Below are positions 6,355-13,804 of a stretch of DNA of 41,026 nucleotides, piece by piece. Numbering within the stretch: position 1 is the stretch's first letter; each line of letters begins with the position of its first letter. Both the position numbers and the translations under genes were made by a program. The DNA is taken from positions 1 through 41,026 of the forward strand of contig JAUSIT010000004.1 of NCBI GenBank assembly GCA_030647965.1. Direction: 5' to 3'. A model generated the notes under the pieces. The model was not told the DNA's origin. It searched no databases and saw nothing but the letters and a program-made list of their open reading frames with translations. The stretch comes from Nanobdellota archaeon. GTDB taxonomy: Archaea > Nanobdellota > Nanobdellia > Pacearchaeales > GW2011-AR1.

Positions 6355-6828
6355 TTAATCCCTAAGTACCACCACATTATTCATCCCTCTTCTCTTTCTT
6401 TCAATAAGTTGTTTTGCTTCTAATTTATCTAAAAGTCTTGTTATTCCAACTTTTCCAATCCCTAGTTTTTCCATTAAGCTCGCTTGAAACATGGTTCCAT
6501 TTTCACTTTGAAGCAAATCAATAGTTTTTCTTTCATAATTATCTAATCCTGTTAAATCCAATTTCTTTTTATGTTCTTTTATTTTTTTAATAACAATTCT
6601 TTCAGGTTCTTTTGCAAAAACAAAAAATAATCCAATTAAAAAAACCAAACCAGCAATTGCCAAGCTAATATCTGTTTGAGTTGAAATTGTCCCATACATT
6701 GAACAAGAAGGCCCATGAGTACATGTTTGAGCAACAATATTTTTTAAAGCATTATTAAATATAAAAATTATAATTGCAATTACAACTGCGATTCCGCTAA
6801 TTAAATATCCTACTTGTTTGTTTTTCAT
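6355..6828 (-). CDS. Membrane-anchored winged-helix regulator
   Basis: 157 residues. Two membrane helices (about 6-28 and 57-73) flank a short external loop with Cys36 and Cys42. After a basic stretch, a MarR/IclR-like winged helix (about 92-150) contains LMEKLGIGKVGITRLLDKLEAKQLIERKRRGMNNVVVLRD as its recognition helix and wing (split here: helix at GKVGITRLLDKLEA). Such proteins occur widely in archaea as putative membrane-tethered regulators. Its start region is repeated in tandem upstream (6816-6980), and its last 11 codons recur at 4192, 4982 and, decayed, 2944. Confidence 0.78.
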   Translation of the reverse strand: MKNKQVGYLISGIAVVIAIIIFIFNNALKNIVAQTCTHGPSCSMYGTISTQTDISLAIAGLVFLIGLFFVFAKEPERIVIKKIKEHKKKLDLTGLDNYERKTIDLLQSENGTMFQASLMEKLGIGKVGITRLLDKLEAKQLIERKRRGMNNVVVLRD

Positions 6829-6893
6829 GTGTCTTGTTCGTTGAAAAATAAATGCTCAAAAATCCAGAGATTTTTGTTGTGTTTGTTTTTCAT
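6825..6893 (-). CDS. Upstream ORF 2 (22 residues), overlaps the regulator start
   Basis: Reads MKNKHNKNLWIFEHLFFNEQDT and then TGA; the stop overlaps the regulator's ATG (ATGA at 6828-6825), which would allow translational coupling. It begins in the second copy of the repeated start region. It could equally be a by-product of the duplication. Confidence 0.35.
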   Translation of the reverse strand: MKNKHNKNLWIFEHLFFNEQDT

Positions 6894-6901
6894 GTGTCTT
6901 T

Positions 6902-6958
6902 TCAGTTGAAAAATAAATGCTCAAAAATCCAAAGATTTTTGTTGTGTTTGTTTTTCAT
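6902..6958 (-). CDS. Upstream ORF 1 (18 residues)
   Basis: Reads MKNKHNKNLWIFEHLFFN and then TGA, from the outermost copy of the repeated start region. It is the first ATG downstream of the TATA box at 7005-7013, so ribosomes on this transcript would meet it first. Confidence 0.3.
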   Translation of the reverse strand: MKNKHNKNLWIFEHLFFN

Positions 6959-7004
6959 GTGTCTTGTTCGTTGATTATTAAGTAATTAATGTCCTAAATC
7001 ACGC

Positions 7005-7013
7005 CTTATAAAG
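7005..7013 (-). promoter_or_regulatory. TATA box of the membrane winged-helix regulator
   Basis: On the minus strand CTTTATAAGG; the predicted transcription start near 6980 would put all three repeated start regions on the mRNA. Confidence 0.5.
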
Positions 7014-7025
7014 TTTATGAAATCA

Positions 7026-7325
7026 TCATCTAATTAAAGTTAATAAAAAAGAAGTATTTTCAATTGCTTTTAATGAATGAACAGCATTTTCTTTCATATT
7101 AATTAAAACCCCTTCTTTCATTATTATATTTTCTCCTTCTAAATTAAAAACGCCATTTCCTTCAAGAACATGAATAATCCCTTCTTTAGTTGAAGTATGT
7201 TCTGACATTTCTGTTCCTTTAGCCATGCAAAATAAAGTTATATCTATCTTTTCATCTTTTAGGATTTCTTTGCTAATAATTCCTTTTTTAGGATATTCTA
7301 TTTGATTTTTTAAATTTGTATTCAT
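7026..7325 (-). CDS. Small cupin-domain protein
   Basis: A 99-residue single cupin domain: the first motif lies around GTEMSEHTSTKEGIIHVLEG (residues about 37-56, with His43 and Glu48) and the second around MKENAVHSLKAIENTSFLL (His83). Only part of the usual metal-ligand set is present, so a metal-independent or weakly binding cupin is possible. It is the last gene of the Fe-S/stress operon, 1 bp after the ferredoxin-type gene. The substrate is unknown. Confidence 0.75.
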   Translation of the reverse strand: MNTNLKNQIEYPKKGIISKEILKDEKIDITLFCMAKGTEMSEHTSTKEGIIHVLEGNGVFNLEGENIIMKEGVLINMKENAVHSLKAIENTSFLLTLIR

Positions 7326-7326
7326 T

Positions 7327-8160
7327 TTATTTTTTTCCTCCTTGAATTGTTATAATATTCTGTCTCAAAAGAATTATTTTTCCGGAATTTTTTATTGCAT
7401 TTTCAGCAATTCTTTGCAGTCCGAAACAACAAGGGACCTCCATATTAACTAGATTAATTGCCTTTATATTGTTATTTTTTAAAATATCTGTCAATTTTTG
7501 TTCGTAAAATTCTGCATCATCTAATTTAGGGCAACCTATAATTAAAGCCTTGTTTTTTAAAAAATCTGAATGAAAATTTGCGTATGCAAATGGAACACAG
7601 TCAGCCACCAATAATAAATCAACATTCTTAAAATAAGGAGCATTTGAATTCACAAGTGATAACTGAACAGGCCATTGCCTTAATTCTGATTCTTGCCGTG
7701 AATTTATATCCTGCTTTTTGTCCATTTTCTTATTCCTAAAATCTATCATCTTAGAACCAGGACATCCACAAAATTCTTTTTCTGTTTTTTTGCTACCCTT
7801 CTTTTCTAATGGGTTCTTAATATTCTTTTCTTTTAGATATTTAATAGCTTCATTCAAATAATTAGTTTCTCCATGCTCTTTTAAATGCTCTAAATGAGCT
7901 TTTATTGTGTTTTTTCCCTGCTCCACGATGTTATTCATAACTTTTTTCTCATTATAAGGTTCTGCTTCTCTTTCTTCAATTTTAATTGCTCCTTTGGGGC
8001 AGTGCCCAATACAAGCTCCTAAACCATCACAAAATAAATCACTAACAAGTCTAGCCTTTCCATCTATAATCTGTAAAGCTCCCTCTGGACAGTTAGGAAT
8101 ACATAAACCGCATCCATTGCATTTTTTTTCATTTATCTTTATAATTTTCCTTTTTGCCAT
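7327..8160 (-). CDS. 4Fe-4S ferredoxin-type protein with large C-terminal domain
   Basis: 277 residues from the ATG at 8160 (an in-frame ATG further upstream would lie inside the hemerythrin gene). A complete cluster motif, CNGCGLCIPNC, has Cys14, 17, 20 and 24. A second, CDGLGACIGHC, has only three Cys (44, 50, 54), with Leu where the second Cys is expected; in my recollection this is normal for the family. The C-terminal domain holds WPVQLSLVNSNAPYF, a membrane-free VADCVPFAYANFH region and an IGCPKLDD motif. This family is found with hybrid-cluster/nitrosative-stress genes in anaerobes. It starts 10 bp after the hemerythrin gene. Probable role: electron transfer or redox enzyme partner. 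Confidence 0.8.
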   Translation of the reverse strand: MAKRKIIKINEKKCNGCGLCIPNCPEGALQIIDGKARLVSDLFCDGLGACIGHCPKGAIKIEEREAEPYNEKKVMNNIVEQGKNTIKAHLEHLKEHGETNYLNEAIKYLKEKNIKNPLEKKGSKKTEKEFCGCPGSKMIDFRNKKMDKKQDINSRQESELRQWPVQLSLVNSNAPYFKNVDLLLVADCVPFAYANFHSDFLKNKALIIGCPKLDDAEFYEQKLTDILKNNNIKAINLVNMEVPCCFGLQRIAENAIKNSGKIILLRQNIITIQGGKK

Positions 8161-8170
8161 ATTAATTATT

Positions 8171-8701
8171 TCATTTTTTGCCTGATTCTTCAGCAAATTT
8201 AATATATCTCTCAATTTCTTTTTCTCTTTCTTTTGCAATTTTTTCATATTTTTCTAACATTTCTGATTTAGTTTTCTTACTTAAAGCATCTTCACTCATG
8301 GGATATAATATATTATCTTCTTTGAATATGTGCTCATGAATTAACTGAGAATATCCTCTTGCTCCATAAACTAATTTCTTTTTATCATTACTTTCCAATC
8401 CCTCAGTCATTAATTTCACACTTGCCCTACCTTCATCATGTTCAACTAACATTTGTTGAATAGGATTACAATGAGTACATCCTTCTTCAGCAGATTTATT
8501 GAATTCATAAAATAAAATATCTTCTTCTTTTGCATGATGAAATTTATCTGCATAATTTTTTATAAAATCAATAGCATTTATAAAAAAGGTTTGGTCAATT
8601 TCTTTTCCAGTTTCAATTGCATTACACTCTCTTTCAAGCACACCTACTAGTTTTAAGATATTTTTATGTTCATCAACAAGTATTTTTGTAATTTCTTCCA
8701 T
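8171..8701 (-). CDS. Hemerythrin-like (HHE) iron protein
   Basis: 176 residues from the ATG at 8701, set by a GGAGG ribosome-binding site at about 8712-8716; upstream in-frame codons belong to the leader element. Candidate iron ligands of the four-helix bundle are His12, His55/His56, Glu59/Glu60, His88, Glu90, His122, His124 and Glu128. A CTHC pair at about 75-78 could be redox active. Hemerythrins bind O2, NO or iron; next to desulfoferrodoxin and Fe-S genes, a role in oxygen/NO sensing or in supplying iron for Fe-S repair (as for RIC/YtfE-type proteins) is likely, but that is inference. Confidence 0.82.
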   Translation of the reverse strand: MEEITKILVDEHKNILKLVGVLERECNAIETGKEIDQTFFINAIDFIKNYADKFHHAKEEDILFYEFNKSAEEGCTHCNPIQQMLVEHDEGRASVKLMTEGLESNDKKKLVYGARGYSQLIHEHIFKEDNILYPMSEDALSKKTKSEMLEKYEKIAKEREKEIERYIKFAEESGKK

Positions 8702-8711
8702 TTTTTTAATT

Positions 8712-8808
8712 TCCTCCAAGTTTCCTTGGAAATTTAAAAGACAGAAAATCAGAGATTTTCCGTATTTCCAACTCATTCAATCCAATAGGCAAACAATAAT
8801 TGTTGGAA
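8712..8808 (-). repeat. Double-hairpin leader element, copy J, with RBS hairpin
   Basis: On the minus strand, in order: GTTGGAA/TTCCAAC (8802-8808 with 8766-8772), ACGGAAAATC/GATTTTCTGT (8754-8763 with 8741-8750; one G-U pair), then CCAAG-GAAA-CTTGG (8716-8729), a GNRA-type hairpin directly followed by GGAGG and the hemerythrin ATG. It fills the gap between desulfoferrodoxin and hemerythrin. The same arrangement is at 10061-10204. A role in controlling translation of the downstream gene is plausible. Confidence 0.75.
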
Positions 8809-8809
8809 T

Positions 8810-9193
8810 TCATTTAGACCCCCACAATCCATGAACATTACAATATATTCTCGCAGTAATTTTATTTGCATTTACACAAAACTCTGCTTCTGGTTTCATG
8901 CCAGGTTTTAAAAATTTCTTAAAACTAATTCCATCTGCAATAACCTCTATCCATTGAATATAATGCTTTTCTTCCATTGGATGCTCTATACTTCCTACTT
9001 TAACCTTAATGCCCGTCTTTGTTTTTTCTATAATAGGAACATGCTTTTCTTTTCCAACATCTTCTTTTTTTTCTACAAGAAGTTTCATTGGCTGGCCGCA
9101 GCAAACTAATTCCCCACCACCAACATTTAATACTTCAACAATATTCCCGCATATTTCGCATTTGTAAACTTGATTTATGTCTTTAACTCCCAT
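8810..9193 (-). CDS. dfx: Desulfoferrodoxin (superoxide reductase, two-iron type)
   Basis: 127 residues. The N-terminal desulforedoxin-like centre has Cys12, Cys15, Cys31 and Cys32. The catalytic SOR centre has His51, His71, His77, Cys118 and His121, the complete His4-Cys ligand set, with the family's KHYIQWIEV context. It reduces superoxide to hydrogen peroxide without making O2, typical of anaerobes. It overlaps iscU by 11 bp, so the two are translated together. Confidence 0.93.
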   Translation of the reverse strand: MGVKDINQVYKCEICGNIVEVLNVGGGELVCCGQPMKLLVEKKEDVGKEKHVPIIEKTKTGIKVKVGSIEHPMEEKHYIQWIEVIADGISFKKFLKPGMKPEAEFCVNANKITARIYCNVHGLWGSK

Positions 9194-9605
9194 TTTTTAC
9201 TCCTTTTTTCTTTTTTTCATAATCCTTAATGGCCTCATTCAAAGCATCTGCAGCTAAATTAGAACAATGCATTTTTATTGGAGGTAATCCCTGAAGAGAT
9301 TCAGCAACATCATTTCTTGTAATTTTCTTTGCTTCTTCTAGTGTTTTTCCTTTTGCTAATTCAGTAATCATTGAAGAAGTTGCAATTGCAGCTCCGCATC
9401 CCATTGTCTGAAATTTAATATCTTTAATATATTCCTCTTCTTTGTTATTAATTTTTTTCTTTCCAACTTTAATATAAAGTTTCATGACATCTCCGCAGTA
9501 AGGGTTCCCCACACTTCCAGTTCCATCTGCATCATCAATTTTCCCAACATTTTTAGGATGTTGAAAATACTCTTGAACTTTTTTGCTATACATTTCTAAA
9601 CTCAT
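9183..9605 (-). CDS. iscU: Fe-S cluster scaffold protein IscU/NifU-like
   Basis: 140 residues with the scaffold ligands Cys37 and Asp39 (in YCGDVM), Cys70 (in MGCGAAIA) and Cys114 (in KMHCSNLA). The assembly site is complete. Together with the cysteine desulfurase at 11515-12654 it makes a minimal ISC system in the same operon. Its stop lies inside the desulfoferrodoxin start region, and its start is 1 bp after the DUF1858 gene. Confidence 0.92.
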   Translation of the reverse strand: MSLEMYSKKVQEYFQHPKNVGKIDDADGTGSVGNPYCGDVMKLYIKVGKKKINNKEEEYIKDIKFQTMGCGAAIATSSMITELAKGKTLEEAKKITRNDVAESLQGLPPIKMHCSNLAADALNEAIKDYEKKKKGVKNGS

Positions 9606-9606
9606 T

Positions 9607-9840
9607 TTATTTCTTCCCCTTCTTATTTAATTCCTTAACTAATTCATCAGGATTAACTCCATGGGCCAAAGCACCTTGTTCAATTGTTTCTTGCATTGCC
9701 ATAGGGCATCCACAACACATCATTCCTCTTTCAGAAAGTTTCATTGCAGCACCCCTATCATTTTGAATTAATTCTGCAAAAGTCATTTTCTTGTTTACTT
9801 TTCCTTTTTCAGTTTTTTTTGTTTGTTTTTTTGTTTTCAT
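9607..9840 (-). CDS. DUF1858 domain protein (redox-disulfide type)
   Basis: 77 residues: a Lys-rich N-terminus, then a DUF1858 domain from Met19 with the conserved MCCGCPMA motif (Cys42, Cys43, Cys45) and the AHGVNPDELVKELN ending. These domains are found alone or fused to hybrid-cluster or Fe-S enzymes and probably act in thiol/redox handling. It overlaps the upstream gene's stop by 4 bp. Confidence 0.85.
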   Translation of the reverse strand: MKTKKQTKKTEKGKVNKKMTFAELIQNDRGAAMKLSERGMMCCGCPMAMQETIEQGALAHGVNPDELVKELNKKGKK

Positions 9841-10052
9841 TTTTTGCTCGTCCTCCTTTTTGCTTTTACTTCTAAAATTGCTTTACTTTTTCCTGCAAGT
9901 GGTGGAAGTATATGTGATAACACTTGCTCTGCAGTCATTGGAAAAAAATTTCCTTTTGCACTTTTTTGCATCCATCCTTTTTTAGTTTTGTATATGGTTT
10001 GCACTATTTTGTTTTTGCTTTTTGCATAAATTATACATTCGTCGTTTTTCAT
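9837..10052 (-). CDS. Hypothetical 71-residue basic protein
   Basis: Starts at the ATG at 10052, preceded by TTGGAGGAAATT; codons further upstream in frame translate the leader hairpin and are not protein. The product is basic, with one Cys and a Lys/Arg-rich C-terminus, and has no motif that I recognise. It is translationally coupled to DUF1858 (ATGA overlap) and so is probably part of the Fe-S/stress response. Confidence 0.6.
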   Translation of the reverse strand: MKNDECIIYAKSKNKIVQTIYKTKKGWMQKSAKGNFFPMTAEQVLSHILPPLAGKSKAILEVKAKRRTSKK

Positions 10053-10060
10053 CTTGAATT

Positions 10061-10204
10061 TCCTCCAAGTTTTTTTGGAAACTTTAAATCTCATTTGGAG
10101 TTTAAAGGCCAGAAATCTTAATTTCTGGATTTAAGAGACAGAAAATTCTTAATTTTCTGTATATTCAACTCTTTGTATCCTGTAAACGAGTAATAAAAGT
10201 TGAA
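10061..10204 (-). repeat. Leader element, copy K, with an extra hairpin module
   Basis: Minus-strand order: AGTTGAA/TTCAACT arms at 198-204 and 164-170 of 10,000, ACAGAAAATT/AATTTTCTGT arms (10138-10147, 10151-10160), an extra hairpin CCAGAAAT/ATTTCTGG (10109-10116, 10121-10128) within CTTTAAA/TTTAAAG (10082-10088, 10101-10107), then the CCAA/TTGG hairpin and GGAGG before the ATG at 10052. Compared with copy J (8712-8808) the first stem has lost one base on both sides, so pairing is kept, and about 45 bp of extra hairpin is inserted. Confidence 0.75.
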
Positions 10205-10212
10205 TTTCATAT

Positions 10213-10971
10213 TTATTTTATCGCCTCAATTTTAATACTCTCAAGAGCTATTCCTTTATATTGCCTTTTGCTTATATCTTTATCTTCAGACATAATACTA
10301 ACCCTAAATCCTACTTTTTTTATTTTATTAATATAATCTTCTTTTTGCAAAGCTCCTGAAACACATCCAGATAATAATTCATTATTATTTTTTTGTTCTT
10401 TTGTTAAATCTCCAAGCAAAACAATATCTGAAACATACATTTTTCCACCTTTTTTCAAAATTCTATATGCTTCTCTAAAAACCTTGTCTTTATCTGGAGC
10501 AAGATTTATTACACAATTGCTGATAATAACATCAGAACTATTGCTCTCAACAGGTAAACTTTCAATATCCCCTAATCTAAATTCAACATTACTAAAATTA
10601 TATTTTTTTGCATTTTGTTTTGCTTTTTTAATCATTTCTTCGGTCATGTCTATTCCAATAACTTTTCCTTTTTCTCCAACTTTTTTTGAAGCAATAAAAC
10701 AATCTAATCCTGCTCCACTTCCAAAATCAACAACAACATCCCCTAATTTTATTTTAGAGAATGCAGTAGGATTCCCACAACCAAGACCTAAATTAGCTTC
10801 TGGAACAATTTTTAATTCTTCATCAGAATAACCTATTGATTTCGCAATTTTTTCTTGCATTGAACTTGAACAACTACAACACCCACAAACTTCTCCAGAA
10901 TTGCGATTACTTTTTTTTGCAATTTCACTATAGCTTTCTTTCACAATTTTTTTAATATCTTGTTGTTTCAT
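10213..10971 (-). CDS. arsM: Arsenite S-adenosylmethionine methyltransferase-like protein
   Basis: 252 residues. The Rossmann SAM-binding site is [14 protein letters not shown] at 81-94, with an acidic residue of motif II in IGIDMT. The three cysteines that bind As(III) in ArsM are matched by Cys65 (LGLGCGNP), Cys153 ([11 protein letters not shown]) and Cys203 ([13 protein letters not shown]). An N-terminal CGCCSC cluster at 29-34 is an extra. The reaction would be stepwise methylation of arsenite. In an operon whose other genes deal with cysteine, Fe-S clusters and oxygen, arsenic may be one of several thiophilic stresses. It overlaps cysE by 4 bp. Confidence 0.85.
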   Translation of the reverse strand: MKQQDIKKIVKESYSEIAKKSNRNSGEVCGCCSCSSSMQEKIAKSIGYSDEELKIVPEANLGLGCGNPTAFSKIKLGDVVVDFGSGAGLDCFIASKKVGEKGKVIGIDMTEEMIKKAKQNAKKYNFSNVEFRLGDIESLPVESNSSDVIISNCVINLAPDKDKVFREAYRILKKGGKMYVSDIVLLGDLTKEQKNNNELLSGCVSGALQKEDYINKIKKVGFRVSIMSEDKDISKRQYKGIALESIKIEAIK

Positions 10972-11513
10972 TTTGATTTAATATCCTTTAATTTAATACT
11001 AACCTTTTTGCCGTTAAATTTTACAATTCTTCCAGGAGTTCCAACAACAGTACAATCACTTGGAACATCTTTATTAATTATAAGAGTGTCTGCACCTATT
11101 TTAACATTACTTCCAATAGTTATTGGCCCGAGAATAATTGCTCCTGTTCCTATTAAAACATTATTTCCAATTGTTGGGTGTCTTTTGCCTTGGTGTTTTC
11201 CTGTTCCTCCCAAAGTAACATTATGAAATATCATGCAATTTTCTCCTATTTCTGCAGTTTGTCCTATAACAACACCCATTCCATGATCAATAAAAAATCC
11301 TTTTCCAATTTTCGCTCCAGGATGAATTTCTATTCCAGTTAAAAACCTCATTATTTGTGAAATTAATCTTGGAATAAAAGGTATTTTAATTGTATAAAGA
11401 AAATGTGAAATATATTTATGAACAATTATAGCATATAACCCTGGGTAGACTAAAAATTCTATATTCTTTATAGAAGGGTCATTTTTATAAATTGCTTTTA
11501 TATCTTCAAACAT
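10968..11513 (-). CDS. cysE: Serine O-acetyltransferase
   Basis: 181 residues: a short helical N-terminus and a left-handed beta-helix of hexapeptide repeats from about residue 60 ([22 protein letters not shown]). The catalytic His of IDHG and the second His near [11 protein letters not shown] are present, with the QGKRHPTIG loop typical of CysE. It makes O-acetylserine, the precursor of cysteine, which the desulfurase encoded just upstream consumes. No O-acetylserine sulfhydrylase is visible in the window. The gene is shorter than the enterobacterial enzyme but normal for short CysE forms. Confidence 0.88.
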   Translation of the reverse strand: MFEDIKAIYKNDPSIKNIEFLVYPGLYAIIVHKYISHFLYTIKIPFIPRLISQIMRFLTGIEIHPGAKIGKGFFIDHGMGVVIGQTAEIGENCMIFHNVTLGGTGKHQGKRHPTIGNNVLIGTGAIILGPITIGSNVKIGADTLIINKDVPSDCTVVGTPGRIVKFNGKKVSIKLKDIKSK

Positions 11514-11514
11514 T

Positions 11515-12654
11515 TTATTTAAACGGGCTTATTTCCCTTAGTTGTTTTACAACTTTATTTAATTTATCTAATAAAAAATCAATTTCTTTTTTAGTAGTAT
11601 ATCTTGAAATTGTAATTCTTATTGAACTATTTGCCCCTAAATGAGAGCTACCAATTGCCATTAAAACATAACTTGGTTCTAAAGTATGTGAAGAACATGC
11701 AGAACCTGTTGAAACACAAATCCCATAATTATTCAAATAACCTGCAATAGATTCTCCCTCTATATTGCTAAAACTTATATTAATATTATTGCATAATCTA
11801 TTTTCCAAAGAACCATTTAATTTAGTATTTGGAATTTTCAATATTTCTTTTATAATATAATCTCTTAATTTTTCCATTTTTTCAATGTCTTTTTTATCTG
11901 AAATTTTTACAGCTTCTGCAAAACCAATAATTCCAGAAATATTTTCTGTCCCGCTTCTTAATCCTTTTTCATGTCCGCCACCATGAATTAAAGGAGAAAT
12001 ATTAACTCCTTTTTTTATATATAAAACCCCAACACCTTTTGGGCCATGAATTTTATGAGAATTTAATGTAACTAAATCTAAATTTTGTTTTTTTACATTA
12101 ATATCTGTTTTTGTATAACTCTGACATGCATCTGTATGAAAATAAACTCCTTTTTTTCTGCATATTTTTCCTATTTCTTCAATATTTTGGATTGTTCCTA
12201 TTTCATTATGGCCATGAATCACAGAAACAAGAGCAGTATTATCTCTGATTAATAATTCAATATTTCTAGGATTTACAAAACCATTTCTGTCTACTTCAAT
12301 ATAACTAACTTCAATACCTTGTTCTTCAAGCCATTTGCATGTGTTTAAAACACAAGCATGTTCTATTTTAGTTGTTATAATATGTTTTTTATTAGGATTT
12401 GCAAATATAATTCCCTTTAGTGCGAAATTATTAGCTTCTGTTCCTCCAGAAGTAAAATATATTTCTTCAGGTTCAGCATTAATTGATTTTGCAATTATTT
12501 CTCTGCTTTTTTCAAGAGCTTCTTTTGCTTCAAAACCAATATGATGAACAGAAGATGCATTTCCATATTTTTCAGAAAAATAGGGTATCATTGCCTTTAC
12601 AACTTTATCATCTACTGCAGTTGTTGATGCATTATCAAAATAAATTGTTTTCAT
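11515..12654 (-). CDS. iscS: Cysteine desulfurase (IscS/NifS family)
   Basis: 379 residues, a PLP enzyme of fold type I. The PLP lysine is Lys201 in SHKIHGPKG, with His99 in the IEHAC region stacking on PLP, and the catalytic Cys320 is in the STGSACSS loop typical of group I desulfurases. It moves sulfur from cysteine to the IscU scaffold encoded in the same operon. It starts inside the end of the PHP gene (4-bp overlap). Confidence 0.94.
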   Translation of the reverse strand: MKTIYFDNASTTAVDDKVVKAMIPYFSEKYGNASSVHHIGFEAKEALEKSREIIAKSINAEPEEIYFTSGGTEANNFALKGIIFANPNKKHIITTKIEHACVLNTCKWLEEQGIEVSYIEVDRNGFVNPRNIELLIRDNTALVSVIHGHNEIGTIQNIEEIGKICRKKGVYFHTDACQSYTKTDINVKKQNLDLVTLNSHKIHGPKGVGVLYIKKGVNISPLIHGGGHEKGLRSGTENISGIIGFAEAVKISDKKDIEKMEKLRDYIIKEILKIPNTKLNGSLENRLCNNINISFSNIEGESIAGYLNNYGICVSTGSACSSHTLEPSYVLMAIGSSHLGANSSIRITISRYTTKKEIDFLLDKLNKVVKQLREISPFK

Positions 12655-13472
12655 TTTTTTGTTTTTATTAATTTTAATTTATTTACAATCTCTTCATCAC
12701 AATTATTTGCTCCAAGTTTATGTTCATTAGACATAAGGGAGGAATCTCCGTGATAATCGCTGCCAGAAGTTAAAATTAAATTGTATCTTTCAGAAAATTT
12801 ATTAATTTTATCTAATGAACAAGCTCTTTCTTCACCCATTCCACCATTATCTATTTCTATTCCTTTTAACCCTATTTTAACCAACTCTTTAATCCTAACC
12901 TCATTCAAGAATGTTTTAAAATACCAGGGATGGGCTAAAACTGCTATCCCCCCAGCATTATTAATAATTTTAATAATTTCTTCTGTTGAATAATGTAGCT
13001 TAAATAAATCTCCTTTCATAATCTCTTTAACTTCTTTAATACTTATTTGATTCTTGTTTTTCAAAAATTTAAAAAGATAAGCGGTCAATGTATTATTTCT
13101 TTTTAGTTTAGTATCTAAAACTTCACTGGATTTAACAATTATTCCTCTTTTACTAAGTTCCTTTATAGTATTTTCAAAGACTTCTTTACTTCTATTTTGG
13201 ATTATTTTAACTTTTTTAATAAACTCTTCATTCTTAAAATCAATGAAATATCCTAACACCTCTCCTTCTTTTGACCTCAATTCTATTCCAGGAATAAGAT
13301 TAATATCTTGTTTTTTAGCTTCTTTTTGAGCTTCGATTATTCCTTGAAATGAGTTATGGTCTGTTAATGCTAAATTCTTTATTCCTTTTTCTTTTGCTTT
13401 TCTTACAATCTCTGCAGGAGAAAAAATACCATCAGAATAATAACTATGGACATGTAAGTCTGAATTTTTCAT
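12651..13472 (-). CDS. PHP-domain phosphoesterase
   Basis: 273 residues. The PHP metal site is visible: HVHSYYSDG (His7, His9, Asp14), TDHN (Asp and His near 37-38), the ELRSKEG Glu, AHPWYF and the C-terminal SDYHG. This is the RNase AM/TrpH-like layout, which acts on 3',5'-nucleoside bisphosphates or RNA 5' ends. A pAp-clearing role would fit sulfur metabolism but is inference. It overlaps both neighbours by 4 bp. Confidence 0.85.
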   Translation of the reverse strand: MKNSDLHVHSYYSDGIFSPAEIVRKAKEKGIKNLALTDHNSFQGIIEAQKEAKKQDINLIPGIELRSKEGEVLGYFIDFKNEEFIKKVKIIQNRSKEVFENTIKELSKRGIIVKSSEVLDTKLKRNNTLTAYLFKFLKNKNQISIKEVKEIMKGDLFKLHYSTEEIIKIINNAGGIAVLAHPWYFKTFLNEVRIKELVKIGLKGIEIDNGGMGEERACSLDKINKFSERYNLILTSGSDYHGDSSLMSNEHKLGANNCDEEIVNKLKLIKTKK

Positions 13473-13804
13473 TTTTTACTCCCACACTTTTCAGCACAAC
13501 ACTTGCATTTGCAATAGTCTTTTGCATGTTTATCAATCAAGTTTAACATCGGGAGAATTGTTTTTTTATTTAGAGAATAAATTCTTTCCTTACCATTTTG
13601 TTTTACAGAAACAATATTACATAATTTTAAAGAAGCTAATGCATGAGAAACTTTGCTTTGCTCAACACCAAGTTCATTAGAAATTTCACCAACATTTTTG
13701 TCTTTTTGTCTTAAACTTAAGATTATATCTATTTTTAAGGAATTTGCAAGATTTGTAAAGAATACATTATACTTATTATTTTTATTATTTGAAGACTGTT
13801 TCAT
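13469..13804 (-). CDS. ArsR-family regulator with Cys-rich tail, operon head
   Basis: 111 residues. Residues about 12-85 form an ArsR winged helix (EISNELGVEQSKVSHALASL as recognition region). The usual alpha3 CVC arsenic site is absent; instead the C-terminus has Cys98, Cys100, Cys102, Cys103 and Cys107 in HAKDYCKCKCCAEKCG. These could bind arsenite, another soft metal or an Fe-S cluster. It leads the 12-gene operon, and a perfect palindrome covers its own start, so it very probably represses itself. Confidence 0.87.
   Translation of the reverse strand: MKQSSNNKNNKYNVFFTNLANSLKIDIILSLRQKDKNVGEISNELGVEQSKVSHALASLKLCNIVSVKQNGKERIYSLNKKTILPMLNLIDKHAKDYCKCKCCAEKCGSKK

Larger units (their letters stand above)
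6816..6980 (-). repeat. Tandem 65-bp repeat carrying the start-codon region
   Basis: Three copies of a 29-bp block (GTTTGTTTTTCATGTGTCTT and the next nine bases) alternate with two copies of a 36-bp block holding a CAAAAATC/GATTTTTG hairpin; the period is exactly 65 bp (CAT at 6826, 6891 and 6956). On the minus strand each 29-bp block contains an ATG followed by AAAAACAAACA. The inner copy is the true start of the regulator. The two 36-bp blocks differ mainly in the hairpin loop (CAGA versus CAAA) and in the adjacent linker. Confidence 0.9.

Noticed and set aside
6816-6980. CRISPR-like array
   Set aside because: Only three repeats of 29 bp, the spacers are copies of each other, and no cas genes are near; it is a simple tandem duplication.
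10053-10094. Extension of the 71-residue protein to an ATG at 10094
   Set aside because: The extra codons translate the leader hairpin and the GGAGG site; the ATG right after the ribosome-binding site is the start.
9791-10121. Overlapping plus-strand frames near 9.8-10.1 kb
   Set aside because: Phe-rich translations of the Lys-rich minus-strand genes in other frames; no independent support.
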